Of a stretch of DNA of 64,000 nucleotides, positions 53,843 to 63,957 are shown in pieces. The position numbers were made by a program, and so were the translations under genes. The DNA is from JAFDWI01 sp963764215 (GTDB taxonomy: Bacteria; Actinomycetota; Acidimicrobiia; Acidimicrobiales; Iamiaceae), in assembly GCA_963764215.1 (NCBI GenBank), contig CAVXRS010000006.1, forward strand, positions 124,001 to 188,000, written 5' to 3'. Position 1 is the first letter of the stretch. Every line of letters starts with the position of its first letter. A model generated the notes under the pieces. That model had not been told where the DNA came from and ran no database searches. It worked only from the letters and a program-made list of their open reading frames with translations.

Positions 53843-55661
53843 ATGCACAACGTCAAGCCTTCCCCGCCGCCGATCCCCGACAACGGCGATGCCTCCACCT
53901 TCGCCGCGTTCATGGAGCGTGCCGGTCGGGGGCTGCACACCATGCAGGCGGCGCTGCGCCGCCGGGGGCTCTGGTTGCTCTTCGGTGCACTCGGGGGCCT
54001 CATCGGTGGTTCGATCGTCGCCGCCACCGCGAAGCCGGTGGTCGATCCGCATCGGTACTACAAGGCGACCACCGGCATGCAACTCCTCGGAGGTCCGACC
54101 AAGAAGTCGACAGATTCGGTTCCCTGGAGTCTCCAGATCGCCACGAACGCCACGACCAAGGGCGCGTTCCTCGATCAGGTCGCGACCCAGACGGGAACTT
54201 CTGTCACCTTCGTCCAGAACCACGTGCTGGCGATTCCGGACCCCGCAACGGCGACGCTCTATCTGACGGTCGTGTCCTCGGACCCCCAACAAGCGGTACA
54301 GGTCGCGTACCATGCCGGCCTCGTCTTGAACGACGCGATCACGTCCAACCTCGAGAGTCGTGCGGCGAGCCAACGTCGACAGATCGACGCCCAGATCGCC
54401 AATACCCGAAAGCAGATCACCGATCTGAAGCAGGCCATCAACGCCGCCACCAACGTCACCAACGGCACCACCGGCACCACCGACACCACCGCAGACCAGT
54501 CGAAACTTCAGGCAGCCCAGGCCAGACTCGAACTGCTCCAGACCCAGCGGTCTTCGATCACCGTCGACGCGCCGACTTTCGAGAAGATATCGGCACCGGC
54601 GGCGATCCGCATCACGTCCAAGGCGTTCTACCTCCGGTGGTCCCTCGGGAAGAACGATGTCAGCATTGCCCGTGTCCAGGCCAACTACAACAGCGCCAAG
54701 GACGGACAGAACGGACAGGTTCCCATCAGCGACTCGGCCAACGCCGTGAGGATCCTGCAGAACGAGACCAACATCACGAAGCCGTCGACCCCCCCAGCCA
54801 TGCAATCGATGGGGCTGGGTCTGCTCGGCGGGCTGGTGCTCGGACTGTCGGGCGTGATGCTGGGGGAAGCCTGGGACGAGCGAGTCCACAACAGCGATCA
54901 GGCCGAACGTGCGAGTGGGTTCACCGTCCTGACCGAGATTCCCCGACTGTCACGTCGAGGGGTCAATGCACTGCTCGCTTCGGGACCCGACGCCCGTTCG
55001 AGCACGGCCCGCCAGGCGGCGACCCGCTATCAGGAGGCGGTGCGGATCCTGGCGCGCCAGCTCGGGATGTCGATGCCGTCGATCGACGGTGCCGGCGGCA
55101 GATCGGCAGACGATGGCCCCGACACCGCCCCACTGGTGATGATCACCTCGGCGACCCCGTCGGAAGGAAAGTCGACGAGTGCCGCGTTGATCGCCGCGAG
55201 TTTCGCCGCGCTTCGGGTGCCGGGTGCTGGCTGTCGACGGTGACTACCATCGCCGCTCGCTGCGTCGCTACCTGCGGGCGATCCCGGACTTCGTCGAGCC
55301 GGATCGGCCGTTGGAAACGCGGGTCCCCGGCGTGTGGCTCATCGACGAGACGGCCAACTTCCGGAACAACAAGTCCGGTTCGCTCACGGTCAGTGGGCTC
55401 CTCCGTAGGATCGAGTCGCTCCGCGACGAATTCGACGTGATCATCCTCGACACGCCACCGATGTTGAGCACGACCGACGCCACCGACTTCCTGCACTACG
55501 CCGATGGCGTGGTGTTCGCCGTCCGTATCGAACAGACCCTCGTCCCGTCGTGTGAACGGGTGGGAACGCTGATCCGGCATCGTCAGGTGCCCGTCGGTGG
55601 GACGATCGTCACCGACGTCCCACAGAAGATGATCGGTCGGAAATACTGGCCCGGTGGCTGA
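53843..55661 (+). CDS. Wzz/BY-kinase-like chain-length regulator without tyrosine tail (frameshifted)
   Basis: About 605 residues. A Wzz part with two membrane helices (WLLFGALGGLIGGSIVAA near 43-60 and LLGGLVLGLSGVML near 320) encloses a coiled-coil-like external segment with a Thr/Asn-rich stretch (NVTNGTTGTTDTTADQ). The cytoplasmic P-loop domain has SATPSEGKSTSAA (about 433). After an apparent shift near 55220, it continues LAVDGDYHRRSL (Walker A') and VIILDTPPMLSTTDA (Walker B). The C-terminus IGRKYWPGG has no tyrosine cluster, so the usual autophosphorylation tail of bacterial tyrosine kinases is missing. It probably regulates polysaccharide polymerisation or export. Confidence 0.78.
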
Positions 55662-56769
55662 CCCGCCGGACTGGGGATTCGATCGACTGTCGCCCGCCAC
55701 CCGGTGGATCCTCGCCCATGGTCTGCCCACCAGTCTCGAATCCCCGGACGAACCGCTCGACGAGGAGTCGTGGAATCGACTCCGCCGGGAATGTTCCGCC
55801 CACCGGCTCCACGGGCACCTCATCGACGCCGTCGGTTCCGACGATCTGCCCGTCACCGATGCTCAGCGGCGTGAGGCGGCACGTCTCGAGCTCGAACTCA
55901 CCAGTGCCCGGTCAACCTACGACGACATCTGCCGACCCGTGCTCGACGCACTCGACGACGCACACATTCCGCTCCGCCTCCTGAAGGGCTCGGCGCTTCC
56001 CTGGTCGGACTATCCCGACCCCCAGCTCCGACCGACGGGAGACCTCGACCTGCTGGTACCCGGTGCACATCTTGCCGCGGCGACCGAACTGCTCGAATCG
56101 CTCGGCGGACGCCTGGTGAACCCGGAACCGGCAGCAGGTTTCGCCCGCAAGGTCTTCAAGGGCCTCACCGTCGAGATGCCCTCCGGTCTGGAAGTGGACC
56201 TGCACCGCATTCTGAGTTGGGGCCCGTTCGGCGTGCGGGTACCGGAACTCGATCTGTGGTCGCCGGGCCGGTCCGTCGACGTCCTCGGCCACCCTTACAC
56301 CACGCTCGATGCCGAGCGGACGCTGATCCACCTGTGCGCGCACCTGCTGATCCTCGGAGCCGTGCGGGCCAGTGAGGTACGTGACGTCGCACAACTCGCG
56401 ACCTCGCCGGGGATCCGGCCCGAGCGCACCATCGAGATCGCCCGGAGGTGGGGCCACGAGACGCTGCTCGCCGTCGGAATCCTCATGGCCGTCCGGGAAC
56501 TCGCTCTCGATCCCGAGACGGTCCCGCTGGCCCGGTGGGCCGCGGGTCATCGCATCAGTGTCCGTGACCGCATCTGGCTCCGCGTCGACCGCCCCGACGC
56601 GCCGGTCCCCGGCATGGAACCGTTGGGCGTCTTCATCGAACTCGACGACTGGCAGGCGCGGGCCATCTACGCGCGCGCCATCGTCACACCCCGATCGGGC
56701 ACCGATCCTTCGGCGCTCGCCCGCGTGCGGAGCATTGCCACGCGCCTTCGACGAAAATCTGATCGATGA
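55654..56769 (+). CDS. Nucleotidyltransferase-fold protein of exopolysaccharide loci
   Basis: A 371-residue protein in the NTP_transf_5-like group. Its diagnostic segment is IPLRLLKGSALPWSDYPDP, then RPTGDLDLLVPGAHL, in which the GDxDLLV block holds the two metal-binding aspartates of the polymerase-beta-like fold. LEVDLHRILSW and RTLIHLCAHLLILGA follow. Members are common in exopolysaccharide and exosortase clusters together with PqqD-like proteins, but their substrate is unknown. Here a PqqD-like gene lies at the end of the same operon. The start overlaps the first BY-kinase end by eight bases. Confidence 0.75.
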   Translation: MADPPDWGFDRLSPATRWILAHGLPTSLESPDEPLDEESWNRLRRECSAHRLHGHLIDAVGSDDLPVTDAQRREAARLELELTSARSTYDDICRPVLDALDDAHIPLRLLKGSALPWSDYPDPQLRPTGDLDLLVPGAHLAAATELLESLGGRLVNPEPAAGFARKVFKGLTVEMPSGLEVDLHRILSWGPFGVRVPELDLWSPGRSVDVLGHPYTTLDAERTLIHLCAHLLILGAVRASEVRDVAQLATSPGIRPERTIEIARRWGHETLLAVGILMAVRELALDPETVPLARWAAGHRISVRDRIWLRVDRPDAPVPGMEPLGVFIELDDWQARAIYARAIVTPRSGTDPSALARVRSIATRLRRKSDR

Positions 56770-56839
56770 TCGAAGTCCATTCGTTTCCGGTTGTTCCGAT
56801 AGGCTGAGCACCTTCGGTATACCGTCAGGGAAGGTCGCG

Positions 56840-58684
56840 TTGGCCAGTAACGAATCCCCAAAGGTCCAGGGGTCCCAGCCCGTCCCGGTTCTCGACGAAC
56901 CGGAGAACCCACTCCGCCACTACGCGGGGGTGCTGCGGCGGCGCGCCCGGTGGACCGCCGCGAGTGTCGCGGTGGGACTCGTGCTCGGACTGCTCGCCAG
57001 TTTCATCATCAAGCCGGCGAAGATCACGACGCGTTACTACAAGGCCGTCAACACCCTCACGGTGACCGGCGACTCGCAGCCGAACGGCTCGTACACGTTG
57101 GCTCGGGCCGCGAACATCATCCAGGATCAGAAACTGGTGGAGCAGGTCGCCAAGAAAGTCGGCTGGAAGGTCGTCAGGACCGGCCAGCACCTCGACTCCA
57201 ACGTCCGCAGCGATGCCTACGCCATCGACGTGACCGGAATCGCCACCGATCCCAACACCGCGGTGACGCTCGCGAACTCCGCCGCCCCGATCCTCTCCAA
57301 GATGGCGGACGCCGCTTCGATCGCCGACTACCAGACCCAGTTCAACTCCCTGTCCAAGCAACGGGACAAGATCCGGACGACGATTCAGAACCTGCAGGCC
57401 GGTGCCTCCGGCAACACCTCGCAGCAGGCGCGCATCGCGGTGCTCCAGTCGCAGCTCACCAACATCGAATCCCAGCTCACAGCGCTGGGACCGACGCCGC
57501 CGACGCTCGGCCTGGAGACCTCACGTCCGGCCCACACGATCGAGATCAACAAGCAGGGGTACGACCAACGGCTCGAGAACGCGATCAACAAGTCGGGACA
57601 GCTCCAGCAGAACACGTCCATCGTCTCCCAGCAGCAACCGATCGACGAAACGAACCTCCCTCATCCGACCGTGCCGAGCCGCTTCAAGATGATCCTGATG
57701 GGGGTCTTCGCCGGGTTTGCCATCGGTATCATCCTGAGCTTCATCGTGGAGGCGTGGGACGACAGGATCCGCAGCCGCGAACGGGTCGAGAAGCTGTGTG
57801 ACCTGCCGGTTCTCGCGGAGATTCCCAACCTCAGCCGGGAGGAGACCGCAACCAGCTCCGTGGCGATGGTGGACTCACCCAAGTCGCCGACCGCGGAGCG
57901 GTACCGGGCGACATGCACGTCGACATTGTTCGCGATCGGCGAGTCCGCGACCGAACGGCCTGACGAGCGTCCCGACGCGTCGTCAGGGAGCATCCGGAGC
58001 CGGACGGGCCATTCTCCGGTGGTGCTCGTCACGTCCCCGGGACCGGGCGAGGGCAAGACCACGACATCGGCCAACCTGGCGGCGGCAATGGCCGACACCG
58101 GTCGGCGGGTCCTGGCGGTCGACGCCGACTTCCGACGGCCCGCATTGGCGAAGTTCCTGTCACCGGTGACGAGCCTCACCGATCCCGACGGTCCGGCACC
58201 GACGAGAATCGACAACGTGTGGTTCCTCTCCTCACCGGCCGATTCGACCGCGGCCGGCGACACCATCTTCGAGCTTCGCCGGCTGATCGCCCACCATCAG
58301 AACGACTTCGACATCGTCATCGTCGACACGCCACCGATGTTGACCACCAACGATGCCACCGACCTGCTCGCCGCGGCCGACGTCGCGCTGCTCGTCGTCC
58401 GGGCCGGACGCACCCGGACCGCGGCCGCGCAGCGCGCGGCGACGGTGTTGAGTCGCCTGCAGGCAGATGTGCTCGGGGTGGTCCTCAACGGCTGTGACCG
58501 GAAGGAGATGGAGAGCTACTACGGCTACGGGTACGGGTACGGGTATGGCTACGGGCACGGGTACTACGGCTCCAAGAGCGAGGACAACGGGAGCAAGAAG
58601 CATCGCAAGACGGCGAATTCCAACGGGTCGGGAAAGCTCGGGAATCGATCCGAAGCCGACGACGAATCACTGACCCGGCACTAG
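56840..58684 (+). CDS. Wzz/BY-kinase with tyrosine-rich tail
   Basis: A 614-residue bacterial tyrosine kinase of polysaccharide export. TTG 56840 was chosen because AGGGAAGG lies five bases upstream. Upstream in-frame sequence is a shadow of the preceding gene. It has membrane helices near 37-57 and 283-303 around a coiled-coil external domain. The P-loop kinase part has VTSPGPGEGKTTTSAN (about 398), VLAVDADFRRPAL (Walker A') and IVIVDTPPMLTTNDA (Walker B). A tail with nine tyrosines in the SYYGYGYGYG...GHGYYG segment lies at about 556-575, the expected phosphorylation cluster. Confidence 0.9.
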   Translation: MASNESPKVQGSQPVPVLDEPENPLRHYAGVLRRRARWTAASVAVGLVLGLLASFIIKPAKITTRYYKAVNTLTVTGDSQPNGSYTLARAANIIQDQKLVEQVAKKVGWKVVRTGQHLDSNVRSDAYAIDVTGIATDPNTAVTLANSAAPILSKMADAASIADYQTQFNSLSKQRDKIRTTIQNLQAGASGNTSQQARIAVLQSQLTNIESQLTALGPTPPTLGLETSRPAHTIEINKQGYDQRLENAINKSGQLQQNTSIVSQQQPIDETNLPHPTVPSRFKMILMGVFAGFAIGIILSFIVEAWDDRIRSRERVEKLCDLPVLAEIPNLSREETATSSVAMVDSPKSPTAERYRATCTSTLFAIGESATERPDERPDASSGSIRSRTGHSPVVLVTSPGPGEGKTTTSANLAAAMADTGRRVLAVDADFRRPALAKFLSPVTSLTDPDGPAPTRIDNVWFLSSPADSTAAGDTIFELRRLIAHHQNDFDIVIVDTPPMLTTNDATDLLAAADVALLVVRAGRTRTAAAQRAATVLSRLQADVLGVVLNGCDRKEMESYYGYGYGYGYGYGHGYYGSKSEDNGSKKHRKTANSNGSGKLGNRSEADDESLTRH

Positions 58685-58819
58685 TGCCGGGTCCTCGGCG
58701 GCACCCGTTGACGGGCCCCGCCATGCGTGCTGGACTGGGGTCTCGTCTTCGTCGTGGCAAGCTCGCCGCCATTGCGCCGAAGAGCTTCATCGGAGCAGCA
58801 TGGAGAGGCCTCTGACACC

Positions 58820-60395
58820 GTGAGTGAGCAACACATCATCGGGCGAAAAGGTCTCGGGGACGAGTCCGGCCACCAACCGGCCCCGCACGAAGTTCGACGG
58901 CCGGAGGGGGCGTTCAGGGAACACCGCGTCAACCATGAGGCCCGCGCGGCCCTGCTCCGACCGAACAACCCCGTGGATCGGTGGGAAACGCGGTTGGTGC
59001 GCCGGGTCGTGATCGGCGATCTCCTGGCCTTCGTCTCCGCCGAGGCTCTTTCGTGGATCCTCCGGGGCAGTCAGGTCGCCGAAGTGCTGTCCGTGTTCGG
59101 CCACGACATCTCGTACATCGTCCTTGCCCTCGTGAGCCTTCCCGCCTGGATCGGCGTGCTCGCGGCGAACCATGCCTACGACCGCTCGCTCATCGGGTCC
59201 TCACCGGATGAGTACACCAACGTGGTCCGCGCGGTGCTGGTGCTGTTCACGCTGATCTGCGCCGCTGCCTTCATGGGAGGCATGCCGGTGTCACGCGGGC
59301 TGTTCGCGGTCTTCTTTCCCCTGTTGTTGGTCTTCGCGCTGGCCGCACGCCTGATCATCCGCAAAGGACTCCATCGGCGGCGCTCCAATGGCCGCGATCT
59401 GCGCCGGGTCGTGCTCGTGTCGCGCCCGGCTGCGCTGGCGAACGTCTCGGAGCACTTCGAGCGAACCCCGCACGTCGGCTACCAGGTGGTCGGCGCCTAC
59501 CTCCATGGTCTGCGCAGCGATCCGAGTCGCCCGTTGGACGCGAACGTCGCGTTGCTCGGCGAACCGGACGACCTGGTCCGCGACCTCGACGACCTGGCCA
59601 TCGACGCGGTCGCGCTCAGCGGTGGTGACCTGTTCGAACAGGAGTCGCTCCGGTCACTTGCCTGGAAGTTGCACGACACCGGAATCCAACTGCTCATGGC
59701 GCCGGATCTCGCCGAGATCGCCGGTCCCCGCATCGTTTCCCGTCCCGCGGCCGGCCTGCCCCTCCTGCTCGTGGACGAACCCCACACCCGTGGGCCGGCG
59801 CAAGCGCTCAAGTCGCTCGTCGAACGCACCATCGCCCTGGTCATCCTCGTCCTGGTCTCCCCGCTCCTCGCCGTGTTGGCTGCTCGCGATCAAATTGACC
59901 AGCAAGGGCCCCGTCCTGTTCCGCCAGACCCGGGTCGGCCGGACCGGCGCCGAGTTCTCGATGCTCAAGTTCCGATCGATGGTCGACGGGGCCGAAGACC
60001 TGCTCGACGAACTCTTCGAACAGAACGAAACCGACGGCGCCCTGTTCAAGATCCGCGACGACCCACGGATCACCAGGGTCGGACGTTGGATGCGCAAGTA
60101 CTCGCTCGACGAATTGCCGCAACTCTGGAACGTCGTACGAGGCGACATGTCACTCGTCGGACCGCGTCCTCCCCTGCCCAGCGAGGTCGACAAGTACGAG
60201 GAGATCACCCACCGTCGGCTGATGGTCAAGCCGGGAATCACCGGTCTGTGGCAGGTGAGTGGACGGTCGGACCTGTCCTGGGAGGAATCCGTTCGCCTCG
60301 ACCTGTACTACGTCGAGAACTGGTCTCCGTTGCTCGATGTGGTCATCCTCGCCAAGACCGTCAAGGCCGTCGTCGCGAGCCGCGGCGCCTACTGA
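58820..60395 (+). CDS. Polyprenyl-phosphate phosphoglycosyltransferase initiating polysaccharide synthesis (frameshifted)
   Basis: About 525 residues from GTG 58820 (GAGAGG upstream). The N-terminal half has four or five helices (RRVVIGDLLAFVSAEAL, YIVLALVSLPAWIGVLA) and a CoA-binding-like central domain. After an indel near 59880 the catalytic C-terminal part reads AIKLTSKGPVLFRQTRVG, FSMLKFRSMVDGAEDL, SLDELPQLWNVVRGDMSLVGPRPP and KPGITGLWQVSGRSDL, the signature of WbaP/WcaJ-type enzymes. These transfer a sugar phosphate from a nucleotide sugar to undecaprenyl phosphate, starting the repeat unit. It is probably the first committed step of this locus. Confidence 0.87.
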
Positions 60396-60415
60396 CCGCG
60401 CCCGTCCGGCTCCCG

Positions 60416-61511
60416 ATGAGCACCACCGAGGTCGCCCTCGCGCACGACTACCTGACCCAACGCGGCGGAGCCGAACGGGCACTGCTGGCCCTGACCCGGG
60501 CGTTTCCCGGTGCACCCCTCTACACCACGGTCCACGAACCCGCCACCACCTATGCGGAGTTCTCCGATGCGGATGTCCACACCACCGCACTCCAACGCGT
60601 GGGACCCCTCCGGCGGAATCCACGACTGGCGCTCCCCGTCCTCGCGCCACTGGTCGGACGGCATCGGATCGACGCCGCGGTCACCATCTGTCAGACCACC
60701 GGCTGGTCCCACGGCATGCCGGTCTCGGGCACCAAGATCGTCTATGCCCACAACACCGCCCGTTGGCTCTACCAGCGGGGCGAGTACCTCTCCAGCCTGC
60801 CGCGCTGGTACGGCTGGGGATTGGCGCCCTTCGACCGGCCACTGCGTCGCTGGGACGCCCAGGCCGCCCGGACGGCCGATGTGGTGATCGCCGGATCCGG
60901 CGTCGCGCGTGAGCGCATCCGCACCCACTGGGGGCGTGATGCCGAAGTGATCTACCCGCCGCCCGGCCTCACCGCGGAGGGTCCCGCCCACCCGATCGCC
61001 GGGCTCGAACCGGGATTCGTGCTCACCGTCGCACGCTTGCTGCCCTACAAGCGGGTCGATCTGGTGATCGACGCGATCAAGCAGCTCGACGGCAGTCGTC
61101 TGGTCGTGGTCGGACACGGTCCGGACGCGGAGCGACTGAAAGCGCGGGCCCCGACCGACACCGTCTTCCTGCCCGCGGTCACCGACGCCGAGCTCCGATG
61201 GCTCTATGCCAATGCCCAGGCGCTCGTGACCGCGTCCCAGGAAGATTTCGGACTCACCCCCTTGGAGGCGATGGGCTTCGGGACGCCGGTCGTGGTGATC
61301 GCAGCCGGTGGCTTCCTGGAAACCGTCGAGGCCGACGTGTCCGGCATCTTCTTCGATGCCCCCGATCCGCGCAGCCTGCGTCGCGCGACTCGAGCGCGCC
61401 CAAACCCACGACTGGGACCGTGACGCCCTCCGCCGCCGGGCCACCACGTTCTCCGAGGATGCGTTCGCTCGTCGGTTCCGGGCGTTGGTCGCCGAAGTCG
61501 TCGATGCATGA
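60416..61511 (+). CDS. Family 4 glycosyltransferase (frameshifted near the 3' end)
   Basis: A GT-B enzyme of about 364 residues. It begins with EVALAHDYLTQRGGAERALLAL, then TKIVYAHNTARWLYQRGEYL, FVLTVARLLPYKRVDLVIDAI and VTASQEDFGLTPLEAMGFGTPVV, which carries the EDFGLxPLEAM nucleotide-binding motif. An apparent indel near 61385 moves the last 40 residues (VARLERAQTHDWDRDAL) to another frame that ends at 61511. The next gene starts inside this stop (ATGA). Confidence 0.85.
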
Positions 61512-62188
61512 ACGTGGATGACCACCATTCCGTGACCGAACCGGTCGGATGGGGCTCCCACCTCGCCCGGAAACCTGGGATCGGCTACACCGAACTCGCC
61601 GGCATGCCGGTACTGATCGACCCCGAGAGCCGTGACATCCAGGCCCTGACCGCCGCCGTGGCCGGGATCTGGGCGCAACTCGACGGACGGGAGCTCGCCG
61701 TTGCGCTCGGCATCGATCCGGACTCGCTGGGGCCCACGGAGCGCCGAAACCTGATCGAGGTGATTCGCCGACTCAAGGCCCGCGGCCTGGTCGTCGATGT
61801 CGCGCCCGATGCACCGTCGGATCCTGGTGCCGATCTCCTCGGGGCCGGCACTGCCCGCTCGTTGAACGGTGAGTTCCGTGGGACTCTCGAGCGAACGAAC
61901 GGCTGGACGCTCCGCATCTCCCGATCGGCCGCGACCAGAGTGAAGGTCCGCCTCGAAGTCGTCGCCGATCAGGTCCGGGTCACGTTCCGTCGCCATCTGC
62001 GACGACGGAACGTCGATCACATCGTGATCGACGACGACCACTTCATCGAAGATCCCCGCGCGCCACTCGCACTCGCGGCGTTCGTCGCGGCGCTCGAGGA
62101 TTCGCAGTTGCTCAGCTCGCCGGGTACGGCAGATCTTCTGGCCGATCTCGCCGAGCACGTAGCTGCACACGGGTCCCTTCGTCACTGA
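61508..62188 (+). CDS. PqqD-like domain protein
   Basis: A 226-residue protein. Residues 25-98 fit the PqqD/RiPP-recognition-like winged helix: PVLIDPESRDIQALTAAVAGIWAQLDG, ALGIDPDS and LIEVIRRLKARGLVVDV. The remaining part (DVAPD to the end) is alpha/beta with VKVRLEVVADQVRVTFRR and does not match a known family. PqqD-like proteins occur in exopolysaccharide clusters with the nucleotidyltransferase-like protein seen at 55.7 kb, so a shared role is inferred. The start is coupled to the preceding GT4 by ATGA. The 3' end overlaps the convergent gene by 77 bp. Confidence 0.6.
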   Translation: MNVDDHHSVTEPVGWGSHLARKPGIGYTELAGMPVLIDPESRDIQALTAAVAGIWAQLDGRELAVALGIDPDSLGPTERRNLIEVIRRLKARGLVVDVAPDAPSDPGADLLGAGTARSLNGEFRGTLERTNGWTLRISRSAATRVKVRLEVVADQVRVTFRRHLRRRNVDHIVIDDDHFIEDPRAPLALAAFVAALEDSQLLSSPGTADLLADLAEHVAAHGSLRH

Positions 62189-63389
62189 ACGCGAAGTCCG
62201 CCCCGGTCGAGAATCGGGCGAGCTCCACGTCCTGATGCCGTGGTGACGGTCGATCGTTGCGGACGATCTCGAAGCCGGCAACGGCACCCGACGAGGAGGT
62301 GACCCGCCGTGCCCGCAGTGCGGGGTCGATTGCACGGGCGATCGCCGAGCAGACCTCGGCCTCGTCGTCATCAGCCAGCAGTGCCGACCACGATGGGCCG
62401 GCGGTCTCGGCCAGCGCGGCGCAATCGCCCAGCTCCACTCGCAGCGAGTCGCCATCGACCGCGGTCTCGACCTGGACGTAGTCCCTCGGTCGGAACAGCG
62501 GATGCACGTCGATCAGTCCGGCCACGTCCGCCCACGACGGGCCCAGATCGAGCCCGGCGACCAGCCGTTCGGCGGACAGCCCCGCCGCGCCGACCAGTTG
62601 ATGGTGGCCGATGTCGTGCGCGGCGTCGACGCCGAACCGTGCGGTGATCGATGCCAGGCCCGAAAGGGCGAGCAACTGCCCTTGCAGTGCCACCTCGTCG
62701 ACCAGAGCCCACAGCGCCGATGCTGAGAATGCGCCGAAGTCGAGGTCGTCCACGAGCGGCCCCGCATAATCCGCGGCACCGTCGCCGGTGTCGCGGGTGA
62801 TCGTTGCCAGAGGCAGTGACGCCGCACGAGTGGTGGCCATGAGCCTCGTCATCTCGGGCTCATCCAGCGCCGGCGCATCCCGGTCGATCGTGACCGTCCA
62901 GGCGCAGTGCGGGTGCCGGTCGGCCGGTTCACGTGGCGGTCGGTGGATCGGCCGCATCCGGGCGCGGGGGTTCGTGGCCCAGGCCGTCGCGTCGAAGGTC
63001 GGATCCTCGATGTCATGGCACATCGTCGCCACATACTCGAGGCCCATCGGCTCGACATCCATGAGTGCCCCACAGTGGTCGAGGTGGAACTCACCATGGT
63101 CGGCGTCTTCCACGGTGTAGCGGAAGTCCATGAACTGCGGGGGCGCGCCGATGTCGAGCTGCATGCCCTTGAAGATCGTGGCCACGTCATCGCCCACGAA
63201 GCCCAGGAGGTGCTGCATCCGCCGGGTGTAGATCGGCGACGCGCCCATCCATTCGTCGATGGCGATGGCCGCCATGGTCTGCCGGTCCCATCGGGCCAAC
63301 ACGTGGGGCATCGTCGCCCGGTCGATCAGGTGGCCGCACAGCAGCAGCTCCCGCACCAAGGTGGCGAGCCGGTCCCGCGTCAGGTTCAC
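62112..63389 (-). CDS. Conserved protein of unknown function
   Basis: A 425-residue soluble protein without signal or membrane helix. The first 40 residues are helical (RDRLATLVRELLLCGHLID). Then come WMGASPIYTRRMQHLLGFV, a His/Cys-rich segment EFHLDHCGALMDVEPMG and ATMCHDIEDPTFDATAW, which could bind a metal or cofactor. The C-terminal half has two similar-looking acyl-binding-like stretches (YVQVETAVDGDSLRVEL, SSSGAVAGFEIVR). No family name can be given. Its start overlaps the stop of the carboxymuconolactone-decarboxylase-like gene, so the two act together. Confidence 0.6.
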   Translation of the reverse strand: MNLTRDRLATLVRELLLCGHLIDRATMPHVLARWDRQTMAAIAIDEWMGASPIYTRRMQHLLGFVGDDVATIFKGMQLDIGAPPQFMDFRYTVEDADHGEFHLDHCGALMDVEPMGLEYVATMCHDIEDPTFDATAWATNPRARMRPIHRPPREPADRHPHCAWTVTIDRDAPALDEPEMTRLMATTRAASLPLATITRDTGDGAADYAGPLVDDLDFGAFSASALWALVDEVALQGQLLALSGLASITARFGVDAAHDIGHHQLVGAAGLSAERLVAGLDLGPSWADVAGLIDVHPLFRPRDYVQVETAVDGDSLRVELGDCAALAETAGPSWSALLADDDEAEVCSAIARAIDPALRARRVTSSSGAVAGFEIVRNDRPSPRHQDVELARFSTGADFAFSDEGTRVQLRARRDRPEDLPYPAS

Positions 63390-63754
63390 GCGTCGTCGCC
63401 GGATCGGTGCTTCGCGGCGAGTTGCTCGACCTGTTGGTTCAGCCGTGCGGCGACCGGCCAGCCCGCGTAGTGGGCAACCAGGATCACCAGCTCACGCAAC
63501 TCGTCGATGCTCAGCTCTCCGATCGACACGGCACAGTCGAGCTGCAGGCCGACCACGTCGCTCTGCCCCGAGCCCAGCAACAATCCCAACAGCACCAGGC
63601 GCCGTTCGCGCACCGACATCGCCCCCTCGGCCCACACTTCGCCGAAGAGATGGTCGACGGTCATCTCGACGAAGTCGCCGGTGACGTCACCGATGTCCCA
63701 GCCGTACACCTGGCGCATCATCTCGATGCCACGTTCACGTCGGGGGTCGGTCAC
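63386..63754 (-). CDS. Carboxymuconolactone decarboxylase-family protein
   Basis: A 122-residue protein of the CMD/AhpD-like superfamily with RERGIEMMRQVYGWD, LFGEVWAEGAMSVRERRLVLLGLL and ELSIDELRELVILVAHYAGWP. The AhpD CxxC peroxidase motif is absent. One cysteine is in LQLDCAVSIG and a histidine in VAHYAGWP, as in decarboxylase or unassigned members. GTG 63754 has AAAGGAGC three bases upstream, and that Shine-Dalgarno lies inside the 103-bp tandem repeat that follows. The start of the 425-residue gene overlaps its stop in GTGA. Confidence 0.82.
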   Translation of the reverse strand: MTDPRRERGIEMMRQVYGWDIGDVTGDFVEMTVDHLFGEVWAEGAMSVRERRLVLLGLLLGSGQSDVVGLQLDCAVSIGELSIDELRELVILVAHYAGWPVAARLNQQVEQLAAKHRSGDDA

Positions 63755-63814
63755 GTTGCTCCTTTGGCGTCGGCAGCGGCTTCGCCTCGCCGAGCCGCCT
63801 TCGGCATCCGGGAC

Positions 63815-63853
63815 TCACAAACCCGCTGCTCCGGCTGGCGCCTGCGCAGCCAT
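63815..63853 (-). CDS. Very short reading frame in repeat copy one
   Basis: ATG 63853 starts MAAQAPAGAAGL and stops after 12 codons, because this copy lacks one base compared with copy two. With the base restored it would read like copy two. The ATG overlaps the stop of the copy-two frame (TGATG). Coding is uncertain. Confidence 0.2.
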   Translation of the reverse strand: MAAQAPAGAAGL

Positions 63854-63957
63854 CACTCGTGCTCCTTTGGCGTCGGCAGCGGCTTCGCCTCGCCGAGCCG
63901 CCTTCGGCATCCGGGTCTCACAAACCCCGCTGCTCCGGCTGGCGCCTGCGCAGCCAT
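63853..63957 (-). CDS. Possible 34-residue peptide in repeat copy two
   Basis: ATG 63957 has GAGGAGG ten bases upstream and overlaps the stop of the preceding gene in TGATG. The peptide begins MAAQAPAGAAGF, continues VRPGCRRRLGEAKP and ends with KEHE. It is basic in its middle and has one cysteine. Its stop again overlaps an ATG. Whether it is translated is unknown, and the repeat context may simply be non-coding. Confidence 0.3.
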   Translation of the reverse strand: MAAQAPAGAAGFVRPGCRRRLGEAKPLPTPKEHE

